Of a stretch of DNA of 64,000 nucleotides, positions 44,476 to 55,982 are shown in pieces; position 1 is the stretch's first letter; every line of letters starts with the position of its first letter. The notes beneath the pieces are model-generated. The model saw only the letters and a program-made list of their open reading frames with translations, did not search any database and was not told the DNA's origin. A program made the translations under genes and the position numbers. This DNA comes from Pseudopyrenochaeta lycopersici. Taxonomy: Eukaryota > Ascomycota > Dothideomycetes > Pleosporales > Pseudopyrenochaetaceae. Location: positions 868,001 through 932,000 of the forward strand of contig NHZP01000015.1 of the NCBI GenBank assembly GCA_003313425.1, read 5' to 3'.

Positions 44476-46597
44476 TCACCGACGGTATCCGCCACCGCCG
44501 TATCTTTCATCATATCTTGGCGGAAACCGTTCTCCTGGGCCCGACCCTTCGCCTTGTGAATAATTTCTCCTGCGGTGAACCGCAGTTGCGTAATGATCTG
44601 TCTGTACTCGGCGTTGATAGTCTCTCCGACCGTACACTGTGTCGTGGTCTGGTGAAGGCGTTGCATACACGGAAGAAGGTGCATGCACGATCTCTGACCT
44701 GGCCTGGTGTAATGTGCTGGCGGAAGAAGATAGCTGACGATCGTACACCTGTGAGGCATGAGCAGACGAGAGCCCGACATGAGATCTGTCAAAGATTCGC
44801 CGTCTGGTGGGTGTTGATGGTTTATGCTTCTTCGACAAGGATGACCAGGGCTCGAGATCCTCTTCCTGGGCCGGACAAGAACGTTTTGGGATGCGGTAAG
44901 GTTTCATCTTTTCCACTGCCAGCTCTTCAAGTGCTCGTGGTTCTTCTTTCCTCCGCGCTACCTGCCGGTCCTGCGCCTTCTTGATGCCCATCCTAAGTGC
45001 TTCAGAGACAACACCATGTAGTGCCAGAAAGGGGAAGGTCAAGACATGCCGTAGTGGCAGCCTGGCACTGAGCTTGACACTGTTATCTGTAATATTGATA
45101 TGCAGTCGAGACCTCTGGTTCTGTCCCTCTTCTTGTGTTGCCTGAGTCCTTGGCCACTCACGCTGGATTTCGGCTTTCTCAAAACTTCCTTTCTCTCGCC
45201 ACTCTCGCAATGCAATACAATCCAGATTCTGGGGCCCAAATGGCTTCAGTGGCTGTCTCAGAGCTCGGAAAAGAGCTTGCGTATGTAGGACATTCAAATC
45301 CAGCCGAGGCGTAAATGAGTCCCGGAAGTTGAGGTACCATGCCAAACATTGAGTTAGGCCACGAGCATCCAAGCCAGTTGGAAGATTACGCAGACCACAC
45401 AGTAGGTCGTCGAATGACGGCAATATGAAGCCTCTGCAAGCATGTTCCATATGTTTCCCCATCGTGAGGCCATCTGTATACAAAATACGGTCTGGCTTGC
45501 CCTCGTAGCCCATTGTCATGAAGTTCGGTATCATGGAGTTGACAGTATCGCACTGGTAGCTGTTCATTTCGGCCGGTCCGATAGCATAGGTAGGAACGCC
45601 ACGGAAGAAAGCCTAGATGTGTACGTCAACTACCATTTTCTACGAGTGTAGGGCCATAATTACTCACTTGCATACCCATGATATCTGCTCCACGAAAGTT
45701 ATTGTTTGTCAGTCGCAGCATAACGCCCTTCCAACGTACGTGATGAGGGTAGTACGCGATGATCTCTTTCGCTGAGAGTGGTACACCAGGAGGGAATATT
45801 GCGTCTGCTGGTACTGCATTAGCGTACCAATTGTAAGTGCCCCCAAGGCCTTTATCATTCGCACCAAACTTCCGAAGGGTCTTGCGGATTGCCTTGATGT
45901 CGAAATTTCGTGTCTCGTCAACCCAAGGGCGTTGAAACAGAGGAAAAGCGTTGGATTCAGTAGAGTCTAAAAGATGTGGTGTATCTATAGATGCTGTTGT
46001 TCGATCAGTGGCAGGGATCTCATTCGAATGGGTCGACTTGAGTGTATGAGGAGTGTTTGGGTGCGTCATGGACTGTGTTGTCGGTGGGTAACCTGGTGTG
46101 TTGTTCAAAAGTCGCTGCATCACCGCGATGTTTGTCCCTGCAAAGCGTAGTCGAACTATGAAGCTGATGGCTTCGTAGCTTGACTTCGCGTTGTCATTAA
46201 TCGTTGAATTGATCGATCTGTACTTTGCGACAGACATCCACACATTCTTTCGCGGTGCCTTACATTTCGTCTCTACCTTCTTATTCCGTACTATCTTATT
46301 CGGTGACTCAGTTGCCGCTTTTAACTTCTCACTATCTGCAGTGTTGATGGGCAAGGTCACCAGGTTTTTCCCACCTTCAATACCGCTGGTACTTAGGCTT
46401 CTGCGGCTCTTCTTTGTATTATCGACAGTGTGATAGTCATAGTCCATCGTGTCCCATGCTGACCGGTCTTTCAGATCGCCTTCGAAGTCATTGTGTTGAA
46501 ACACACCGGTCGCATACCTCCAGTCACGGTTCTTGGGGACCCAGGTGGAATATTGCTGAGGACGAGATTGGCGGGCGAGGATATCGTGTTCCTTCAT
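44476..46597 (-). CDS. hypothetical fungal protein, 688 residues
   Basis: Two exons on the minus strand: 45668-46597 and 44476-45612; one 55 bp intron (GTGAGT...ATCTAG) joining MGMQ to AFFRGVPTYAIGPAEMNSY. The N-terminal part is low in hydrophobicity with a Thr/Ser/Pro-rich linker (about residues 180-230). A folded block follows, with GTYNWYANAVPADAIFPPGV and HHVRWKGVMLRLTNNNFRGA. The middle has a long, probably helical region (LDARGLTQCLAWYLNFRD), and the C-terminus is Arg/Tyr/Ser-rich and likely disordered. Neither signal peptide nor membrane helix is seen. I do not recognise a domain. The frame is sound over 2 kb and coding is certain in style. Confidence 0.75.
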
Positions 46598-47510
46598 GAC
46601 AGAGGTATTTTATTCTAGCAGCGAACGGTTGATCAAATCGATTATTTGAGTCTGACTTACCGAAGCGGTTGAATCGAGGGCGGTTGAGAGAGACTGGGTG
46701 GGCAATAGTAGAGGGCAAAAGTCTCGAATGCGCATGCAGTTAATCGTGAGGTGGCTCACGTAGGTGAAAGTGAGCGCTCTAGCAATACAATAAAACGGCT
46801 CGAGTGAAAGGAACATGGTACAAGAAGAGTGGGTACGCTACCAATGAAACAAAACTTGGGGGATCAAGGCATGACCTGTGTGTTTTGAGAAAACAAACAC
46901 GTCGAATCATCATCAATGTAGTGATAGTTGGGAGTGTTTTTACGATATCAACATTATTCGGTTGCTTGTTTCTTAGTGGTGCAAGGACTATTGCGGGTGA
47001 TGGTTTGGGTGGAGTCTCGCAGTTCTGCCACAAGACTCCATTGTGATGCTCACGAATACTAAATGAAGATGCAGAATAAACGAATCCAAAGGCATGTATA
47101 GAAGAACAGAAAAAAGAAGAGTAAATAGCGAGAAATGAGAAAAACGGCAGACTGTTCTTTCTTCGGGGCAAGGCCCAGCTTGTTGATGCTCGTCTGCTTA
47201 ATGGTTCCATCTCAGTTGCCCAAAGTTGTGACTATACGCGCTGTCTACCTTGTGTAGACTATATGCATCGGAATTGTTGCCTTTTGTTGACACGGACTGT
47301 CAGTCGGAGTATGCTGCGAGCACTATCCACAAATCTCGGGGAGGATGCCGGTCACATGATCGAAACGTCATCCATCCGGCCGAGGTACCTAGCTCCTGCG
47401 ATATCCGATGATGATATGATACGATACAGCGATATAGCAGACGCATTCAACTCATTGCGAGCTACAGTCCACATCTACTGCACCGAAAATTTACCTACTT
47501 GTCACCCAAA
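46598..47510. other. divergent intergenic region
   Basis: About 0.9 kb between divergent starts at 46597 (minus) and 47511 (plus). A plus frame at 46804-47046 has a hydrophobic patch but no ATG start. No gene is supported. Confidence 0.4.
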
Positions 47511-47957
47511 ATGACGACCAAGACTGTCCCGGTACTTACACTTGAAGGGGCGCGGATCGCCCTCTCTGCCGCGGAAGCTCGCGCCAAAGAAATCAAGGTA
47601 CCCATGAATATCGCCATCGTGGATAACGCCTGTCATCTTATCGCATTCGCACGCATGGAAGGCGCAAAAGTCACATCAATCAACATCTCAATCGACAAGG
47701 CGTACACAGCCGCGGGACATCGCGCACCAACAAGCGTCTATAAAGAGATGGTCTGGCCTGGTGGTCCGGCTTTCGGCATCAATAATAGCAATGGCGGCAG
47801 ATTTATGACCATAGCTGGTGGGGTCCCAATTCTAAAGGATGGCGTAGTAGTGGGTGCTATCGGGTGCAGCACAGGGACGCCGAGTCAGGACGAGGATGTT
47901 GCAAAGAGAGGCGTCGAGGCTGTCGTGAAGAGTTTTGGGATTAAGGCAAAGTTATGA
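47511..47957 (+). CDS. HbpS/GlcG-like (DUF336) protein
   Basis: A single exon of 148 residues, starting at ATG 47511. The sequence follows the DUF336 pattern: LTLEGARIALSAAEARAKEI at the start, then MNIAIVDNACHLIAFARMEG, DKAYTAAGHRAPTS, and a Gly-rich C-terminal half (GGVPILKDGVVVGAIGCSTG) ending EDVAKRGVEAV. Family members include bacterial HbpS (haem binding) and GlcG of the glycolate locus; fungal copies are poorly studied. It is probably cytosolic and oligomeric. No intron is needed. No clear functional link with its neighbours. Confidence 0.85.
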   Translation: MTTKTVPVLTLEGARIALSAAEARAKEIKVPMNIAIVDNACHLIAFARMEGAKVTSINISIDKAYTAAGHRAPTSVYKEMVWPGGPAFGINNSNGGRFMTIAGGVPILKDGVVVGAIGCSTGTPSQDEDVAKRGVEAVVKSFGIKAKL

Positions 47958-48725
47958 GATTTGTGATTATGTAGGCATGGGGTTGCAGGTGGCGCTCAGG
48001 ATAAACTTCAAGATAATTAATTGACAGGAGGGTCACACGAGGGAAACCTGGTCAACCACGCACTCGGTTCCAATTTGGCCCCCGGGCACCGATCTCTTTT
48101 TCACCCCCCTCTCCACTTTCATCCTCGTACTCCATATATTCATCCAGTCTATCGACCCCGCGTACCTGGATACTGCATTATGTACCTCACTGATGTTGGG
48201 TCGTGCGCCACCACTCCGGTTATCGCAGCGTTGATGTTTTGACAAGCTCTCGCAGCCAAAAGCTGGACTACAACTGCACAACATACGTTCAACCTGAACA
48301 TCGGTCTGCTGACCCACATATTCTAGAAGATGTTCAATTTACGACTGCATACGTAAGGCAGCCTTGCGACGTTAAATTCTCACAGCCACGATGCTAAAGA
48401 TCCTTCGCTTCGGACTAGGCCGGGCAAATTTCCGCTGCCGCACCCTGAAACCCCAGTTAATGCAGCAACCAATACATCTCATTCGTCAACACACCCGTTC
48501 ACTTCTGTCTTGAACCATTCTGCTTTTTCGTCTTCTCAATCGGGAGCTAGCGGCGGATAGCATGAACAGCGTTTGACACGCTACCACCCATACAGGTTTA
48601 TTTTGGGAACCAAGCGGCACGCCTAATATGAAAAGGGTAGAATATATATTCAAGATGCACTTGTTCATTTTAATTGTTCACCACTCATCACTACCCATTC
48701 AATCAGTTCCAGGGTACGTTGAAAG
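47958..48725. other. upstream region of the GH71 gene
   Basis: About 0.77 kb. It ends in a plausible promoter for the gene at 48726; no other gene is supported. Confidence 0.45.
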
Positions 48726-50445
48726 ATGCGTTCAGTCATTTCGCTAGCTGTGGGCCTTTTGGCTGCCGTAGCCAGCGCCGCTCCGTCTCAGGCTATTGAG
48801 GAGAGACAGTCGGCCAGTCGCTATGTGTTTGCGCACTTCATGGTAAGTCATCTACGAATCATGACATCATTCGACGCAAGTTCTTATTTTGCCGCAGATG
48901 GGCATTGTTGGTAATAGGCAAAGTGCCGATGCCTACGACGAAGAATTCAGGCTGGCCAAGGCGGCTGGCATCGATGCCTTTGCGCTCAATATGGGTCCTG
49001 ATGTGAGCAACACGCAGCTTGGCTATGCTTACGACAGCGCTGCTCGAGTTGGACTTAAGGTCTTTATCTCCTTCGACTTCAACTCTGGGTTATTCAGCAT
49101 TTCCGATCCAGGCGCTGTTGGTGCTAGGATCAAGGCCTTCAAGGACAAGCCTGCCCAGCTTATCGTCGACAACAAACCATTCGTCTCAACCTTCGCTGGT
49201 CCAGGTCTCAACGTTGCAGCCGTTGAGGCGGCAGCTGGAGCTGACATCTTCTTCCTGCCCAACTGGTACCCTGGCAACGATCGAACCGGTACTGATGGCT
49301 TCTTCAACTGGATGGGCTGGTACAGCGACGGAAACAACAACCCTGGTACGACTCCACCGAGCGCTGGTGACACAGCTTGGATCGACTGGGTGGGTTCTAA
49401 GCAGAAGTACATGGCGCCCGTTGCTCCCTGGTTTTCTACGCACTATGGCGACTGGGTCCCTTACCGCAAGAACTGGGTCTTCCAGAGCAATGATCTTTGG
49501 TTCACCCGCTGGAATGAGATGTTGAAGCTTAGCCCTCGCTTCATCGAGATCGTTACCTGGAACGACTTTGGCGAGTCGGCATATGTGGGCCCTCTCAAGG
49601 GTCAGCATTATGACGACGGACATAGCAAGTGGGTCAATGACATGCCTCATGGTGGATGGCTAGAGATGGCCAAGCCCTTTATTGCCGCATACAAGGCCGG
49701 TGCGACTGCCCCAACTATCACCGAGGAGAAGCTAGTCTACTGGTACAGGCCTACGCCAAAGGGCATTACTTGCAGTGGTGACAACCTTGGCAAGCCTGCC
49801 GGCTGGGAGCTCATGACCGATGAGGTCTTTGTCGTTGCGCTGCTCAAGACTGCTGGAACTGTCGTCGCCACCTCTGGCTCCAACACAAGGGAGTTTGCAG
49901 CTCCCGCAGGCGCCAGCTTGCACAAGCTCCCTCTCGGTGTTGGCATGCAGAAGTTCACGCTCAAGCGCGGTACCACCGAAGTCTTCAGCGCCATCTCCCT
50001 CCGTGACATTGTCAACACCTGCCCATGTGGTATCTACAACTTCAATGCGTACGTCGGTACCGTGCCTGCCGCCGCACCCGACGTGCTCGTCGACAACAGC
50101 GCAATCGCCTCCAGCGTCCCAGCAGGCTACGTCTGCGAGCCCAAGCCCTCACTTCCCATCCGCGCACCTGGTTCCCAGGCAACCGTCGTCCCCCCGGTTC
50201 CGGTCGTTACTTCCAAGCCACCTGCGTCGCCTACGACAACATCAAAGCCCGGCGCGATCACGTCTTCCACAAAGCCTGTAGTCCCGCCTACCACGACGAC
50301 CACCAAGGCTGCTGAGGGCTGCACCAAGACTATCTCTGCCAGTAGCCAGATCTTCCCCACTAACTGTCTTGCCGGTGGACAAGTTTGGATTGGTGGGGGA
50401 GACTCCCCTGACTGCTGCGATGGCGCGAAGCCTTGCTGCAGCTAA
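48726..50445 (+). CDS. secreted GH71 alpha-1,3-glucanase (mutanase)
   Basis: Join 48726-48842, 48898-50445; 554 residues; one 55 bp intron. The signal peptide VISLAVGLLAAVASA is followed by the GH71 catalytic domain: YVFAHFMMGIVGNRQSADAY, GIDAFALNMGPD, LKVFISFDFN, FFLPNWYPGND and EIVTWNDFGESAYVGPL are family-typical. A Thr/Pro/Ser-rich linker (about residues 465-510) leads to a short Cys-rich C-terminal module (about 40 residues, ending DCCDGAKPCCS). The enzyme cleaves alpha-1,3-glucan of fungal walls, in wall turnover, cell separation or attack on other fungi. The C-terminal module is shorter than a usual CBM24 and may be a distinct binding domain. Confidence 0.93.
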
Positions 50446-50806
50446 ATTATGCTTGAATGCCATAATTCATATGTAACTAGTAATTATCTGGTTAGACTAT
50501 AATAAATAAATAAGTGCAAAGAAATACGGACCCACTTTACTAGCTTATCTTGCATTGTGCCCAAATTTGGTTCTGCTTTCTTGCTAGAAGTGAGTGATAG
50601 TTCCCAGAACAATTGATCAACCATGCCAACGAAGAACTTATCAAGGGCGGCCAAATCGTTTGAAAATTGAGAGTGAAAAGTCTTGATATTCATAGATGTT
50701 CTAATCTATATTCACGCTTCGCTTGCGGAATGGTCCCAAACGCCATTGATGCATCTGTATCCTGATGATCCTGCTATTGCTCGTCCTGGTATAATCGTAC
50801 AATATC
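50446..50806. other. convergent intergenic region
   Basis: About 360 bp of 3' flank for GH71 and the mitochondrial carrier. Nothing else is seen. Confidence 0.5.
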
Positions 50807-52136
50807 TTACACATCCTCCACATTCACGAGCGGATGTTGCTCAAAATATCTTAACAAAGTTTGGTAAAGTACCAACATGGTCCCACTCTGAACGCTCGTC
50901 CAGACAAAGCGTGGGCCTACCCCTCTAAACCAGCCGGCCATTCCTTCAGTTTTGTATATTATTCTCAGTCCTGTTATGACGGAGGAAGTGTCGAGGGTAG
51001 CCGCGCCATGAGCTTTCAGAGTGGTCGATGGCGAAGACGTTGAGATGGGTCGGCTGTGCGTAGGGAGAGACTTGCTTGACTTGGAAGAGGTAGTGTGTTT
51101 CGATGATGCGGGTGATAGGGCTGCTTTTGGCGCATGTGTCGAGACGGACGAAGTGTCGTTGTGTTGGGTTTGGATGCGCGTCTTGACTACATCGAGTGGG
51201 GTTGTTATGACGCCTGCCATGCCTCCTGCGCTTGCGGCTGTTGCAATCTCCAACGGCAAGCCAATGTTGTTCGAGTCCATGTAACGCTTCGCCCAACCGC
51301 GCTCTTCCTCATAGAATGCGAATTGTAATGCTGAGAAGGGCAGGTCCCGCCAAAGTGTGGCTTTGTAGCCGTGGAAGAGAGCACTGAATCCTTCGGTTCG
51401 TACGATTGTGCGGACGGCGTCGATGGTGGAACGGTAGTTGTAGCCTGAGTTGAAGTAGGGGTTGTTGTAGCGCCCTTGTAATTGGAGGCGCGTCTTGAGG
51501 ACTTCCGAGGGTACATATGCGGGGGCTGCAGCAAGATCGGCAAAGAGACCTATGATATGATTAGAACGAGTGTAACTGGCGCAGTGAGTCAGGCGAGAGC
51601 GTACCAGCACTGAAATAGGCTATCGATGGGGCGACACCGTTGTCAATCATGGTCCGTTTACTCCACTCGTATGCGCCAAAGAAGCATACAGTGCCAGCGA
51701 AGGACCCTGCAAAAGCCGGCTTGACTCCACCATACAGCCCTTTTCTTATGCCTTCTTGCCGGAAGATTGTGTAGTATGTGTTGCCCATAGAGGTGTACTT
51801 TGGTGGCAGGTGCGGGTCACCCTGTTGGCGTGTCTTGACGGTATCGAGAGAATGCATCAGCATGTCGCCTGTCGTTCCTCCTATGCCCCCTGCCAACATG
51901 GCCTGCATCGTGTCAATTGGCGTCACTCATGCTGGTGGATTAGGCAGCCTCACATGCAAGTATGGCGGTCGCGCAGCATCCTCATCTACCTCGTCCTCAA
52001 CGGCTCGCCGCATGGTATCCGCCATGGGCAGCTCCACTGTCTGCATTGTATCTGCGGCATCTTGCTGGTGGCTGTCGATAAGATCGCGCGTCGAGTCTCC
52101 GTTGGTGAAGAAATTGGCCGCTCGGGCAAGTACCAT
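50807..52136 (-). CDS. MME1: mitochondrial carrier, YMR166C/Mme1-like
   Basis: Three exons on the minus strand: 51954-52136, 51605-51902, 50807-51549; 407 residues. The first intron (51 bp) skips an in-frame TGA and joins ARPPYLH to AMLAGGIGGTTGDMLMHSLD. Three carrier signatures are visible: SLDTVKTR (Ser replacing the usual Pro), PSEVLKTR and PLDVVKTR. The C-terminal VGPRFVWTSVQSG is also typical. Yeast Mme1 exports magnesium from mitochondria; the substrate here is inferred. A Ser/Thr-rich insert of about 55 residues follows the third signature (SPASSKHTTSSKSSK and neighbours), lengthening the matrix loop. The N-terminus has an acidic stretch before the first helix. Inner mitochondrial membrane. 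Confidence 0.88.
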
Positions 52137-52715
52137 TAGCGGAAGCCTCGATAGCGGCGCGGGAGTCTGCTTAGAGTGGGCGAAAGAGTCACAGGAAATG
52201 CAAAGAAAGGTGCAAAGGAGAATGAAGAAGGCGCTGAAGAATGCTGCAAAGAGTGACGTTGCTGTCGGTGTGGCAGTGCGATGCCGTCGATTCTAGAAAA
52301 TTTCGGCCAAGGTCGGGACGGCGCGGGCGAACCCTTGACCCCCCCCCCAGCTATCACCGCCCAGGGCCGGACCATATGTACCCACGCACAAGAGTCAGGT
52401 ACCATCACCTCACATCAGAATGCCGCCGCACGCTACAAGGCTCTGCGACGACCCAGGAGCAAATTATGCTTTTACTGCGGAGTTGCTTCATTTGCATTTC
52501 TTAGCCTCGTCCTGCATCCGCTTAGCGCCCTCTCGTCTCACGTGCACACCCCCAGCCTTCTGTTTACATCTCACGTACCATAGCTTCACGGCTTCTTCCA
52601 TCTGATCAACACACCATCCGTTGCACGCTTTTTTTCCCCCAACGCGCTGCCGTCTCTTGCATACACATATCATTTTGATCGCTGCACTCACGCGACTTTA
52701 TTTTTACTACCCACC
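52137..52715. promoter_or_regulatory. divergent promoter region
   Basis: Between divergent starts at 52136 and 52716. It contains a C10 run at 52339-52348 and CT-rich sequence upstream of 52716. No gene is supported. Confidence 0.45.
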
Positions 52716-53862
52716 ATGTCCCATTCCTGGCTCCAGCGCAAGCGCAAAGGCGAGCTGCTTGACCTCGCGCAAAAGGCCAAACTGCCCGAGTATGTGTGAT
52801 GGTGATGCTGCGGCTGGCCATGGAAACTGACGCGTGCATTGCAGTGCCGATGGCTATTTGAAGGATGATTTGGTCGAACTCCTCGAGCAACATCTCAACT
52901 CAAACGAGACCACATACGCCAAACATGCTGATTTCCGCGACTTCTATGGCCGCAGTGGCTCGCCCGTCAAGCGCGAGCGCTCATCGCCCTCTGAAGCTCT
53001 CGCAGTCACCAAAACGCGCCGCCGAACACTCGTCAAAGTCCCCTCGTAAGTCAATATCAGCGCGCGACGCGTTACGCGCCATGGCTAACAACAGCTGTAA
53101 AGCGAAGAGCCTACTCCCGTGAAGAGCGCCCTTGTGACCCGCACACCTCGAGCCGTCTCCCGACGCGTTTCTGAGGTCATGGCCGAAGTCGATATCCCCG
53201 CATCACCTGCACAGCTGGCAGAGGTCGCAGACCAGTCTTTTCAGGTCGTCAAATCCAAGGCTACCGAGCTGTGGGAGAGGACCCAAATTGACCAGCTCAA
53301 GGAATTCATTCGCGAAAATGTTAGCTCTGTTGCCGCGATCCAGACACTCATTCTACTCGTCGAAGCCACTGGATTGCAGTGGAACACCCTGGAGACAACC
53401 GCTGCCACCGCTCTGCCAGCCGAGATCTCAAAACACACTGGACTTTTGTTTCTTCTCGTGCCAAACTTCACCGCCCTCCTCTCAAGTGAGTGGTGGGCAC
53501 CGGCTACTCTCTGGTCGCTGACGAGCTGGGTGCTTCCACTCATCTTCTCTTACTTCTTCAACTTGACCTTGCGCTCGAATACCAACCGTAAATCCTCCGA
53601 TCGCCAGTACCCGGCCGATCCCCTTACATTCAACATCGTTAAGGCGATTCTAGTCTACAGCGCTTTCCGCATCCCCACCATCGACCCTGGTGTGGTCGGT
53701 GAACCGGGCATTGCTCACGTGATCGATTACAGCTGGGGTCCTTTCTCAGCAGAGACCGTGAGTGTAGTACGCAACAATGTTCCTGGAAAATTTAACGGAT
53801 TGCAAATTGGTGCTCTAGTCGGTGTTTTGGTCAGCCTGTATGATGCTGCGTTGAAGAAGTGA
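52716..53862 (+). CDS. membrane protein with SAP/HeH-like N-terminus
   Basis: Join 52716-52789, 52845-53045, 53103-53862; 344 residues; introns of 55 and 57 bp. The N-terminus (ELLDLAQKAKLPDADGYLKD, then DLVELLEQHL) has the helix-extended loop-helix pattern of SAP/HeH domains that bind DNA or chromatin. A basic, Ser-rich linker with KTRRRT and SRRVSE follows. The C-terminal half has several hydrophobic segments (AAIQTLILLVEATG, TGLLFLLVPNFTALL, LWSLTSWVLPLIFSYFF, LQIGALVGVLVSLYDAAL), implying a membrane protein, possibly of the nuclear envelope. Fungal orthologues of this layout exist as conserved proteins of unknown role (recalled, not checked). Confidence 0.75.
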
Positions 53863-54376
53863 ATGCTCAAGGCGTGTGGCACAACATCACGACTGAGTAT
53901 GAAGATATGGATTGTGTTGGTCATCTGTTTCAACGGCGTCTGGATATGGTATACCTTTCTTTACCAGCAGGGCAGGGCATGCTCAGCATTCATGGGGAGA
54001 TGGAGCCGGCGTTGGAGGCGCTCTGCCCGATACCTTGTCGTATCGTTGTCCTTCCGGTTGTCAAATCTGGCACGCACTTTGTTTAATTCGCGACGAATGC
54101 AATTTTTACTAGCTAGCGGAAAGGTGAAGGAGTCCCAATTCTACCATTTAACTGGTGTCAAGAACTTCGGGCAATGAGGACGCAATATTGTGTTCAGACC
54201 TGAGAGCTTGACGTCCCACTTGTTATCGATAACCATGCTGCAAGCGCCAAACATAACGGACGCCACCTCTCAGTCTCATATATAAAAGCCACGTTCGCAT
54301 TCCTTGGACTTAGATCACTTGGCTATTCTATCATTCTACCAATTGAACTCTTTTCGAAAATCAGGAAAGCCACAAG
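53863..54376. other. intergenic region
   Basis: About 0.5 kb between same-strand genes. Frames reading into the 3' flank (53863-54177) are not supported as coding. A TATA-like ATATATAAAAG at about 54278-54288 precedes the next gene. Confidence 0.45.
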
Positions 54377-55355
54377 ATGTCGGCCGACTTTATGAACATG
54401 CTGCAGAACATGTCTCCGCGGTCGAACCGGTATGCTCAGCTTCCTCCAATAGTGTTGATGCTTAAATTGTTTTGCTCTCCCAAAAGGCTAATCAGTCTCA
54501 TCAAGCACACTCGAAGACCTCAGAGACTCAGATGATCAGCTTTCCGGCATGGACGCGATGGAATTGCGCGGATGGGCTTCCCAAGCCCCGAGCGTGGCTA
54601 GTAACGATCTCACCGATCCTCTCAGCCAAGCCCTCGTAGACACATTGGGAGGGAAATCTGATGCTTTGCAAATATATTTCAACTCCCGGGTTACAGACCT
54701 CGAAGGAAATCGTTCGGCTGTAGCTCAAGAATTGTACGAAAAGCGATGGGGCGTCACAAGAACTACAATCTACCATCTCATCCTAACCATGTTCGACCAC
54801 GCACCAGAACGCAAGGAGAAGCTCTTAGAACTGACGCGCTATCTGGCGCAAGACATCAAAGTACCTGTAGATGCCACAGACGTCACGGGCTCATCGGCAC
54901 TGTACAGAGCCATTTCAGCCAAACCCTATGCAGAGCCCGAATTTGCACAAATCCTCTTCGACGCAGGCGGCAGCGTCAACCAAAAGGATCGATTTGGCTG
55001 CACAGCCGCATCTGACATTGCGCAAGCAAACGTAAAAGGCGATACGGCCGCCAACGTGCAGATGCTGAAGTGGTTCATAGACCACGGCGGCGACGTCGAC
55101 GCCAAAGACAACAATGGTATGAGCGTGAAGAAGTTGGTCGAGATGATGAGCAAGCGTGTGCCAGGCATGGCAGCTGTGTTGAGAGAGGGCAGGGCGCCAA
55201 GAGCAGAGGGTGAGTGTGCCAATTGTGGCAGGCGTTCGAACGGGGAGAGGACATTTGCGGCATGTGCACGATGTAAAACTTCGCGGTATTGTTGTCAGGA
55301 TTGCCAGAGGGTAGACTGGAAGATGCACAAGAAGAGCTGCAAAGCGCCTGCCTGA
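54377..55355 (+). CDS. ankyrin-repeat protein with C-terminal MYND zinc finger
   Basis: Join 54377-54429, 54506-55355; 300 residues. The only phase-consistent acceptor after donor GTATGC is CATCAAG at 54505 (76 bp intron). It has ankyrin-like helices in the middle (GSALYRAISAKPYAEPEFAQ, then ILFDAGGSVNQKDRFGCTAA and WFIDHGGDVDAKDNNGMSV). At the C-terminus lies a complete MYND finger, CANCGRRS...CARCKTSRYCCQDCQ...WKMHKKSC, with the C-C-C-C-C-C-H-C zinc ligands. MYND domains bind proline-rich peptides; such proteins usually serve in protein interaction. No catalytic domain is seen. Nuclear or cytosolic. Confidence 0.83.
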
Positions 55356-55387
55356 TTTTTTTTTGGGGGGGAGGGGGGGGGAAGGGG
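55356..55387. repeat. homopolymer block T9-G7-A-G9 and following G-rich bases
   Basis: It begins directly after the TGA of the MYND gene: nine T, seven G, one A, nine G, then GAAGGGG-like sequence. In the transcript it would form a U-run followed by a G-run. Confidence 0.8.
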
Positions 55388-55684
55388 CTGGAATATGTGC
55401 AGCTATTGCAACTACTTGGCTGAATAGAAAGACGATTAAAAAATGTAAATTACGCAGCACTTGGAAATTTTCATATCAGGATACAGACCGCTGTATCCAA
55501 TATCTGGCTGCTACGTGGAAAGATTCCTCAGTATGAAGCTTTAGAGTTTTATACATCGCTGAAAGCGATTTTTTGTCAGGCCGACGGTTGTCATATCGGT
55601 AGATGACCGTCAGGTGTCGAGGCCTCAAAGCATTGGTTGTGTCGGCGCCTGCCCACTGCACATCGACGCACACACGAGGTCGCA

Positions 55685-55982
55685 CTAAGTTAGATTAAGA
55701 AGAGCTGCGATGAAGGCTCCAGGACTGTCGTTAGCGAGCTTATAAAGATTGTGTACTTACTTCGGACCCTTCATGTCCTTCGCCCAGTCCCCAACGTTCA
55801 TGAACATTATTTCTATTTCCCGATCGTGTCAAAGCAGGTTCGTATGTCTCTGATTTGAGCAACTGCCTTGAGTGCAGTGGGTGAGGAAGCCGTCGCCTTG
55901 AGCTACCATTACTGCTGTCGGCATTGATTGCCGGTCTTTCGTTGTGGAACTGGAGTGGTCGGACGGCTCGCAGATGTAACAT
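55685..55982 (-). CDS. candidate tiny spliced gene (about 54 residues)
   Basis: Minus-strand exons 55907-55982, 55761-55812 and 55685-55724 join in phase. They give a peptide starting LHLRAVRPLQFHNERPAINA, continuing IMFMNVGDWAKDMKGP and ending GAFIAALLNLT. Donors are GTAGCT and GTAAGT; branch-like TTGAC and CTAAC motifs are present. The second intron would be only 36 bp, which is below the usual minimum; using a later AG makes it 56 bp but ends the protein after KGPNSS. No homology is recognised. This may be chance. Confidence 0.25.

Noticed and set aside
46804..47046. 80-residue plus frame with a hydrophobic patch
   Set aside because: No ATG start and no conservation evidence.
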